Shown here: piece after piece, positions 22,964 through 27,621 of the stretch
Position numbering within the stretch: the stretch's first letter is position 1
Layout of the letters: the number at the start of each line of letters is the position of its first letter
Assembly: GCA_002422285.1 (NCBI GenBank)
Contig: DIUF01000041.1
Coordinates: 4,589 to 32,209 of the forward strand
Length of the DNA stretch: 27,621 nucleotides
Reading direction: 5' to 3'
Source of the DNA: Flavobacteriales bacterium UBA6165
GTDB lineage: Bacteria > Bacteroidota > Bacteroidia > Flavobacteriales_D > Crocinitomicaceae
Made by a program: the position numbers and the translations under genes
The notes under the pieces: generated by a model
What the model saw: only the letters and a program-made list of their open reading frames with translations
Told to the model about the DNA's origin: nothing
Database searches by the model: none

Positions 22964-23401
22964 TTATGGGTGAATAAGAGTAATAGTAATTTTTCTGTCT
23001 TGATTGAGTAATATTTTGACATCGTCGAACTTAGGAGCACTCATGAAGGGTTTAAAATTTCGACTAAAACCGTATGGCTCTGAGGGCGCTCCAAAGAAAT
23101 TTTTGTCTAATTTCTCATTCCCATTGAGGTCGTGATAAACAGAAACCGCATATTCTCCTTTGGGCAAATCGAAAGTATGAGACAGTTTCGCAACGCTACA
23201 AGGAATGATGGCATACTCAAACGGTTTTGCATCTTTCAAAAAGCCTTCTTTTTTGTCGATTGCTATTCGAATGGGTTTACCATTCAGGTTGACCATGTTT
23301 TCGACCTCAACAATCAATTTGACTTGTTCAGTTTCACTTTGATTGACCGCAATAACTGAAGGCATCCAAAATGCGAATAATATAACTTTGAATAGAAGCA
23401 T
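22964..23401 (-). CDS. Exported DUF2141-domain protein
   Basis: Start set at the ATG 23401, giving 145 residues with the signal peptide MLLFKVILFAFWMPSVIA; an ATG at 23425 in the same frame would spoil the leader and sits on top of a GAACTTTG -7-like box (complement of 23426-23433). The mature protein matches DUF2141: PKGEYAVSVYHDLNGNEKLDKNFFGAPSEPYGFSRN, where HDxNxNxKxD and FGxPxExYGFS are the family's hallmark segments, followed by a C-terminal strand KITITLIHP. DUF2141 proteins are small periplasmic beta-sandwich proteins with unknown function. Cotranscribed with the SRPBCC gene 2 bp downstream. Confidence 0.83.
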   Translation of the reverse strand: MLLFKVILFAFWMPSVIAVNQSETEQVKLIVEVENMVNLNGKPIRIAIDKKEGFLKDAKPFEYAIIPCSVAKLSHTFDLPKGEYAVSVYHDLNGNEKLDKNFFGAPSEPYGFSRNFKPFMSAPKFDDVKILLNQDRKITITLIHP

Positions 23402-23458
23402 ATCAAGAGAACAAATAATGACCATCAAAGTTCAACAAAGTCTGCGACAATGCGAAAT

Positions 23459-23917
23459 TTAATACTCCAAATGGTCGAAAAGATAAGTTTCGTAGCCTTT
23501 TCCAGCCAGAAAACGATATAGCTTTTGCTTTTTTGCCCAAGGGTTTTTCTCTTTCGCGAGCTCCTCCCATTTGCGATTGGCGAGATGCTTCATGCGTTCA
23601 ATATATGCCTCGTCGTCAATCTCAGAAAGTCCGATTTGTATAAGTTCATTGGGAACAAATTTGGCTTTCATGTGGCTTCGAATTTTGATACGTCCCCAGC
23701 CTTTAATGACAAATTTGCCCGAAGCATAACTCCGGGCAAATCGTTCTTCATCTAAATATTTATTGGAGCGCAAAAAGTTGAGCAATTCAACAACTTCAGC
23801 CTCACTCAAATCAAAAGCTTTAATTTTCTCCTTTACCTCATGCGTGCACCGTTCCTGATAAGCGCAAAACGCCTCAAGTTTGGACTTCGCCGTTTGGTAT
23901 TCAGGAGATTGAGCCAT
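23459..23917 (-). CDS. recX: Regulatory protein RecX
   Basis: RecX binds RecA filaments and inhibits recombinase activity. The protein consists of tandem three-helix repeats: KLEAFCAYQERCTHEVKEKI (conserved YQERC, usually CAxRErS in Proteobacteria), VVELLNFLRSNKYLDEERFARSYASGKF with the hallmark LDExRFAxS, and KIRSHMKAKFVPNELI followed by WAKKQKLYRFLAGKGYETYLF. The ATG at 23917 gives 152 residues and aligns with the family; an alternative ATG at 23929 adds four. Either way the start lies inside the 3' end of rng (17 or 29 bp overlap), so recX is translationally coupled to it. recA itself is not in the window. Confidence 0.88.
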   Translation of the reverse strand: MAQSPEYQTAKSKLEAFCAYQERCTHEVKEKIKAFDLSEAEVVELLNFLRSNKYLDEERFARSYASGKFVIKGWGRIKIRSHMKAKFVPNELIQIGLSEIDDEAYIERMKHLANRKWEELAKEKNPWAKKQKLYRFLAGKGYETYLFDHLEY

Positions 23918-25460
23918 TAACCAATTCATTCAATTCCTTGTCAACAAATTTGTATGACAACAAGGGCATATCAGAAACACCACGCACGGGCACCCATTTT
24001 TTGGTCTCCAAGAACCAACGCATTTGCTTCGAAATAAAACCCTTCTTCAGGTATGCCTCGATGTAAGGGTGCACCCAAAGCGCGAATTTCGGTTGAGCAC
24101 TATCCGCCAAATGACTTCTCAAATCACCTTCAATTTCTTCAACCAACAAAATAGAAGCTTGCACTTCACCAGTGCCTTTACAAGTAGGACAAGACTCGTT
24201 GGTTTTGATATCCGTTTCTGGACGCACACGCTGTCGGGTAATTTCAACGACACCAAACTTTGAAGGAGGCAAAATATTGTGTTTTGCTCGATCTGCCTTC
24301 ATGGCTTCTTTGAGCGTATCATACAACATTCTGTTGTTTTCCTTGTCGTACATATCAATGAAATCGATGGCAATAATACCACCCATATCGCGCAACCTCA
24401 GAATACGTGCAATTTCATGAGCCGCCTCTACGTTGGTAGTTAGCGCATTGTCTTCTTGACCATCGGCACCTTTTCTATTTCCGCTATTCACGTCGATAAC
24501 GTGCATGGCTTCGGTGTGTTCAACAATCAAATATCCACCAGAAGGCAGCGGCACTTTTTTGCCAAAGCACGATTTAATTTGTTTATTGATACCAAACTTT
24601 TCGAAGATATTCACTTTGCCATCATAGGCTTTGATGATTTTCTCTTTGCCTGGCGCAATTTCGGAGATAAACGCCTTCATGCTTTCGAGGGCTTCAGGGT
24701 CGTTGATATGAATTTTTGAAAAATCCTCATTCAACATATCGCGTAGCAAGGCGGAAGCTTTATCAATTTCGCCCAAAACACGTGTTGGCGGTTTGCTGGT
24801 AAGCACATTTTCATACATGCGCTTCCACTTAGCCAAGAGGTTTTTCAAATCCTGATCTAGCTCCTCAATCTTTTTGTTTTGCGCAACTGTGCGAATAATA
24901 ACGCCAAAATTTTTGGGTTTAATACTCTGCATAATATCGCGCAAACGATCACGTTCGGAGGCTTCTCGAATTTTTTGGGAAACCGAAATTTTGTTAGAAA
25001 AAGGAACCAAAACGATATAGCGTCCAGCCAAGGTAATTTCCGAACATAGGCGCGGACCTTTACTTGAAATGGGTTCTTTGGCTACTTGCACCAAAATGGG
25101 TTGGCTGTGCGATAAAATATCGCCAACTTTACCCTCTTTGGGAATATCTTGTTCCAACTGGAAATACAGCAAGTCTGCAACTTTCTGCTTTTTATTTAGG
25201 GAGTCTTTTAAGAACTTGTTAAGAGAATTGAACTGAGGACCAACATCTAGATAATGTAAAAATCCATCTTTTTCATAACCTACATCTATGAAGGAGGCGT
25301 TCAGGGATGCTGCAACTTTTTTTACTCTTCCGAGATAAATATCGCCAACAACAAATTCGCCTGAGCTTTTTTCTGAGTGCAATTCAATCAACTTCCCTTC
25401 ACGTAGCAGAGCGAAACGCGTTTCTTCTTGACGCGCATCAACTATCAACTCTAAACTCAT
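23901..25460 (-). CDS. rng: Ribonuclease G (RNase E/G family)
   Basis: A 519-residue endoribonuclease that matures rRNA and initiates mRNA decay. Domain order: S1 domain (about residues 35-120, VGDIYLGRVKKVAASLNASFIDVGYEKDGFLH), 5'-sensor/RNase H-like region (ISSKGPRLCSEITLAGRYIVLVPF), the catalytic DNase I-like part with the metal-binding aspartates in HVIDVNSGN and IIAIDFIDMYD, and the Zn-link CPTCKGTGEV that joins dimers. Family sequence is normal length for Rng and lacks the long C-terminal scaffold of RNase E. The start is followed upstream by a 119-bp leader containing a 9-bp perfect stem hairpin. recX overlaps its 3' end; a tiny basic ORF precedes it on the same strand. Confidence 0.94.
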   Translation of the reverse strand: MSLELIVDARQEETRFALLREGKLIELHSEKSSGEFVVGDIYLGRVKKVAASLNASFIDVGYEKDGFLHYLDVGPQFNSLNKFLKDSLNKKQKVADLLYFQLEQDIPKEGKVGDILSHSQPILVQVAKEPISSKGPRLCSEITLAGRYIVLVPFSNKISVSQKIREASERDRLRDIMQSIKPKNFGVIIRTVAQNKKIEELDQDLKNLLAKWKRMYENVLTSKPPTRVLGEIDKASALLRDMLNEDFSKIHINDPEALESMKAFISEIAPGKEKIIKAYDGKVNIFEKFGINKQIKSCFGKKVPLPSGGYLIVEHTEAMHVIDVNSGNRKGADGQEDNALTTNVEAAHEIARILRLRDMGGIIAIDFIDMYDKENNRMLYDTLKEAMKADRAKHNILPPSKFGVVEITRQRVRPETDIKTNESCPTCKGTGEVQASILLVEEIEGDLRSHLADSAQPKFALWVHPYIEAYLKKGFISKQMRWFLETKKWVPVRGVSDMPLLSYKFVDKELNELVNGSIS

Positions 25461-25486
25461 GGAAGTGATTTATAATAAACAACAAA

Positions 25487-25507
25487 GTACACGACTATGT
25501 CGTGTAC
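25487..25507 (-). promoter_or_regulatory. Perfect hairpin in the rng leader
   Basis: GTACACGAC (25487-25495), TAT, GTCGTGTAC (25499-25507): nine perfect pairs and a 3-nt loop, 27 bp upstream of the rng start. On the - strand it is followed by TTTGTTGTTTATTA, so it may be a weak attenuator, an RNA processing or autoregulation site for RNase G, or a DNA operator. Confidence 0.7.
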
Positions 25508-25579
25508 CAGAACTTTTTGTGAAACTGAACATACTCAGCATCAATTCTGCCCATTAAAATTGGGCGAGAACACTAAGAA

Positions 25580-25672
25580 TTACTTCTTCTTCTTGTGGCG
25601 ATTTTTTCTTAATCTTTTCTTACGCTTGTGCGTAGCCATCTTATGTCTTTTTCTTTTCTTACCGCTTGGCAT
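25580..25672 (-). CDS. 30-residue Lys/Arg-rich protein, candidate ribosomal or RNA-binding peptide
   Basis: An ATG at 25672 opens 30 codons ending in TAA at 25580. The peptide starts MPSGKKRKRHKMATHKRKKR and ends in four Lys; it contains 18 Lys/Arg and 3 His, with no acidic residue. A consensus promoter lies upstream at the expected distance, and rng follows on the same strand after 119 bp. I recall near-identical small basic ORFs in other Bacteroidota genomes, usually labelled hypothetical, which argues for a real conserved gene. The composition is that of the smallest ribosomal proteins, and a novel protein, bL38, has been reported in the Flavobacterium johnsoniae ribosome; whether this is bL38 I cannot verify. 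Too short for routine gene callers. Confidence 0.75.
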   Translation of the reverse strand: MPSGKKRKRHKMATHKRKKRLRKNRHKKKK

Positions 25673-25718
25673 AACTATATATTTTGAATGAATTAAACTC
25701 TTGTTTCAAGTGCCTTCT

Positions 25719-25749
25719 AAAAAAAGCACCCCCGCGAAAACGGGAGTGC
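25719..25749 (-). terminator. Intrinsic terminator of the HU gene, overlapping the next promoter
   Basis: On the - strand GCACTCCCG, loop TTTTCG, CGGGGGTGC (9-bp stem with one G-U; + strand 25726-25749), followed by seven T (25719-25725). It lies 47 bp after the HU stop. Confidence 0.85.
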
Positions 25750-25778
25750 AAAGATAGACATTAAAAAGTATTCAACAA
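25749..25778 (-). promoter_or_regulatory. Consensus promoter of the small basic ORF (and probably rng)
   Basis: On the - strand TTG (complement of 25776-25778), exactly 19 bp, then TATCTTTG (complement of 25749-25756), a perfect -7 box. The start would fall near 25743, inside the 5' arm of the HU terminator, about 70 nt before the ATG at 25672. Confidence 0.72.
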
Positions 25779-25796
25779 GTATTTGTCAAAAAAAGA

Positions 25797-26087
25797 TTAT
25801 TTAACCTTTACATTTGATTTAACCTGCTCAACAAATGTTTTAGACGGCTTGAATGCTGGAATAAAATGTGCTGGAATCACAACTGATGTTTTCTTAGAAA
25901 TGTTTCTTCCTACTTTTTCAGCACGCTTCTTTGTGATGAAACTGCCAAAGCCTCTCAAATATACGTTGTCTCCTTTCGCCAATGAATCCTTTACAGTTTC
26001 CATGAACAGTTCAACAACTTTTTGAGCCTCGCCTTTTTCCAATCCTAATTTTTCTGAGATGTTTGCAACGATGTGTGCCTTTGTCAT
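25797..26087 (-). CDS. HU-family DNA-binding protein
   Basis: This 96-residue protein matches the HU/IHF histone-like family over its full length (about 90 residues is usual): the helical N-terminus TKAHIVANISEKLGLEKGEAQKVVELFMETVKDSLAKGDNVYLRGFGSF, then the saddle and DNA-binding arm with TKKRAEKVGRNISKKTSVVIPAHFIPAFKPSKTF, including the conserved GRN and the Pro that intercalates into DNA, and a lysine-containing C-terminus. HU bends and compacts nucleoid DNA. The - strand -7 box TACTTTTG (complement of 26130-26137) is 42 bp upstream, and mutY is divergent across a 100-bp gap. Which HU paralogue (of the several typical in Bacteroidota) cannot be decided. Confidence 0.93.
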   Translation of the reverse strand: MTKAHIVANISEKLGLEKGEAQKVVELFMETVKDSLAKGDNVYLRGFGSFITKKRAEKVGRNISKKTSVVIPAHFIPAFKPSKTFVEQVKSNVKVK

Positions 26088-26129
26088 AACAATGTGATTT
26101 TAATGTATTATTTCAATTTTTTTCGGGTG

Positions 26130-26160
26130 CAAAAGTAACAACATTTATTGATTAGCTTTG
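26130..26160. promoter_or_regulatory. Divergent -7 boxes for HU and mutY
   Basis: TACTTTTG on the - strand (complement of 26130-26137) serves HU; TAGCTTTG on the + strand (26153-26160) lies 27 bp before the mutY ATG. Both match TAnnTTTG exactly, but neither has a TTG at 19-20 bp. Confidence 0.55.
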
Positions 26161-26187
26161 TTCTGCAATTAAATAATTTTCAGCACT

Positions 26188-27204
26188 ATGTCTCATTTTT
26201 CCGAGCAAATTCAAATTTGGTATCACAATAACAGACGCGACTTGCCATGGCGAGAAACGAAAAACCCTTATCACATTTGGCTTTCTGAAGTAATTCTGCA
26301 ACAAACTCGCGTTCAACAAGGTATCGATTATTATAACAAGTTTGTTCATGCTTTTGAAGACATAAAAACTCTTTCCAACGCATCGGAACAAGAGGTCTTG
26401 AATTTATGGCAAGGATTGGGGTATTATAGCCGAGGAAGAAACTTACATAAGGCTGCAAAAATGGTTGTTCATGAATTTCAAAACCAATTCCCTAGAATTT
26501 TTGATGATATTAGAAAACTTCCAGGTGTTGGAAACTACACAGCCGCGGCAATTGCTTCCTTTGCCTACAATCTGCCTCATGCAGTTGTTGATGGTAACGT
26601 TTATAGGGTTTTGAGCAGGTATTTCAATGCCGATGAATTCATTGACACGCCTCAAGGACAGAAATACTACCAAGCACTGGCGGATGAATTATTAGATAGA
26701 CAAAATCCCGCTAACCACAATCAGGCAATTATGGAGCTAGGGGCTTTGGTTTGCACACCAAAAATTCCGAATTGCCAAAATTGCCCGCTAGGCGATACAT
26801 GTGAAGCGAAATCCAAAAAAACATGGTCAGAACTTCCAAGAAAAAAAGGAAAAATCAAGGTTCGAGCAAGACAACTGAACTATTTTGTAAGTATCAACAA
26901 ACAAAATGTTCTTTTGCAAAAACGTGGTGAAAAAGATATTTGGGCGAATATGTTTGAGTTTCCATTGGTGGAAGGAGACGAAATTGACAGTCAAATTTTG
27001 AAAAACGTCCGATTTCTAAAAACCTTGAACCACAAATTGACCCATCAAAATTTGACTGTGAATTTTTATGCTGTGGATAATGTAGATGAAATAAGCATTA
27101 ATCATTCAGCAGAATGGATATCCTTAGATGCATTAAAAGATTATCCGCTGCCACGCGTGATTGAAAGATTTTTGGCGGAAGAATATGAATTAATAAGCCG
27201 CTAG
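26188..27204 (+). CDS. mutY: A/G-specific adenine DNA glycosylase
   Basis: MutY removes adenine mispaired with 8-oxoguanine. The 338-residue protein has the HhH-GPD core: E34 in WLSEVILQQTRV (catalytic Glu), the helix-hairpin-helix LPGVGNYTAAAIASFAY, and D135 in AVVDGNVYRVLSR. The [4Fe-4S] cluster ligands are C189, C196, C199 and C205 with normal spacing (CTPKIPNCQNCPLGDTC). After about residue 225 the NUDIX-like C-terminal domain (FVSINKQNVLLQKRGEKDIWANMFEFPLVE) recognises 8-oxoG. Length and order are normal. Its last 15 bp overlap the 3' end of the convergent cutC gene. Confidence 0.95.
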   Translation: MSHFSEQIQIWYHNNRRDLPWRETKNPYHIWLSEVILQQTRVQQGIDYYNKFVHAFEDIKTLSNASEQEVLNLWQGLGYYSRGRNLHKAAKMVVHEFQNQFPRIFDDIRKLPGVGNYTAAAIASFAYNLPHAVVDGNVYRVLSRYFNADEFIDTPQGQKYYQALADELLDRQNPANHNQAIMELGALVCTPKIPNCQNCPLGDTCEAKSKKTWSELPRKKGKIKVRARQLNYFVSINKQNVLLQKRGEKDIWANMFEFPLVEGDEIDSQILKNVRFLKTLNHKLTHQNLTVNFYAVDNVDEISINHSAEWISLDALKDYPLPRVIERFLAEEYELISR

Positions 27205-27621
27205 CCTCTGTATTTGCTTGTGCATCTCAACAATTTCTTGACCATCTAAAAACTGTTTTTCTTTGTCCCACGCAGCTGAATGAAACCATTCCAAATCACT
27301 AGCAAGCAGCATTTCGATGTTTGAGCTTCTCACACCTCCACCTGCCACAATCTGAATGCGGTTTTGGGCTTGAGTGTGGAGCTTTTTCAAAACTTCAAAA
27401 CCATCGAGGGCCGTGGTCGGACCGCCAGAAGACAAGACGCCTGAAAAGCCCAATTCAATCAATTCATCTAGAGCTTTAAAAGGATTAGGAAGTTCGTCAA
27501 AAGCGCGGTGAAAAACACAAGGCTTACTTTGGGCACCAGAAATTAAGGTCTTGCAAGCGCTAATATTAATTCCACCAATTTCTTTCAATACGCCAAATAC
27601 AAAACCATCAGCGCCCAGTTT
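27190..27621 (-). CDS. cutC: CutC-family protein, C-terminal part (cut by window end)
   Basis: The frame is open to the last base of the window, so the N-terminal part is missing; 143 residues are present. CutC signatures are clear: LGADGFVFGVLKEIG, CVFHRAFDELPNPFKALDELIELGF, VLSSGGPTTALDG and IVAGGGVRSSNIEMLL, all from the TIM barrel. E. coli CutC was originally linked to copper tolerance, but the enzyme activity is unknown and the copper role is disputed. The stop codon lies inside the 3' end of mutY (convergent overlap of 15 bp). Confidence 0.92.
   Translation of the reverse strand, partial: KLGADGFVFGVLKEIGGINISACKTLISGAQSKPCVFHRAFDELPNPFKALDELIELGFSGVLSSGGPTTALDGFEVLKKLHTQAQNRIQIVAGGGVRSSNIEMLLASDLEWFHSAAWDKEKQFLDGQEIVEMHKQIQRLAAY

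Noticed and set aside
25549..25565. GCCCA / TGGGC hairpin just after the small basic ORF as a terminator.
   Set aside because: Only five pairs with a 7-nt loop and no T-run on the - strand; too weak to call.

Overview
The window looks like a chromosomal segment of a Bacteroidota bacterium, most likely order Flavobacteriales; the family cannot be fixed from the sequence. The reasons are two secreted proteins with type IX secretion (T9SS) C-terminal sorting domains, promoter -7 boxes of the Bacteroidota form TAnnTTTG ahead of most transcription units, start codons without Shine-Dalgarno sequences, and typical flavobacterial versions of HflX, RNase G, MutY and HU. There are no rRNA or tRNA genes, CRISPR arrays or recognisable insertion sequences.

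Layout, left to right. At 1-8780, on the + strand: the 3' end of a ComM/YifB-type Mg-chelatase-like ATPase; metF with a small exported protein of unknown function; a tight cluster of thioredoxin-like protein, T9SS-exported trypsin-like protease, CvpA-like protein and flippase-like membrane protein; a four-helix membrane protein overlapping a cytochrome c lipoprotein; and hflX. At 8781-10265 is an accessory-looking unit: an AAA_14/DUF4143 ATPase bounded by two near-identical 44-bp palindromic repeats, with a diverged third copy forming its own promoter. Next come a quinone oxidoreductase, a 7-bp periodic repeat and a PIF1-like helicase. A second DUF4143 ATPase (13770-15014, - strand) has its own, different cluster of palindromic half-sites upstream. 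At 15300-16245 there are two small lipoproteins.

At 16334-18264 a methionine/glutamine-type aminotransferase overlaps an omega-amidase-type nitrilase, a plausible two-step transamination/deamidation pathway. A second T9SS secreted protein (18363-20294) ends at a strong terminator. The - strand then carries a decayed universal stress protein remnant, an exported XAC2610-like protein, an intact tandem universal stress protein, an SRPBCC plus DUF2141 pair, recX overlapping rng (RNase G), a 30-codon extremely basic small protein gene, and HU. mutY runs divergently from HU and converges on cutC, which leaves the window.

Most genes are conserved housekeeping. The parts most worth a second look are the two palindrome-associated DUF4143 ATPase loci, the tiny Lys/Arg-rich ORF at 25580-25672 with its terminator/promoter overlap, the hairpin leader before rng, and the universal stress protein relic at about 20430-20563.
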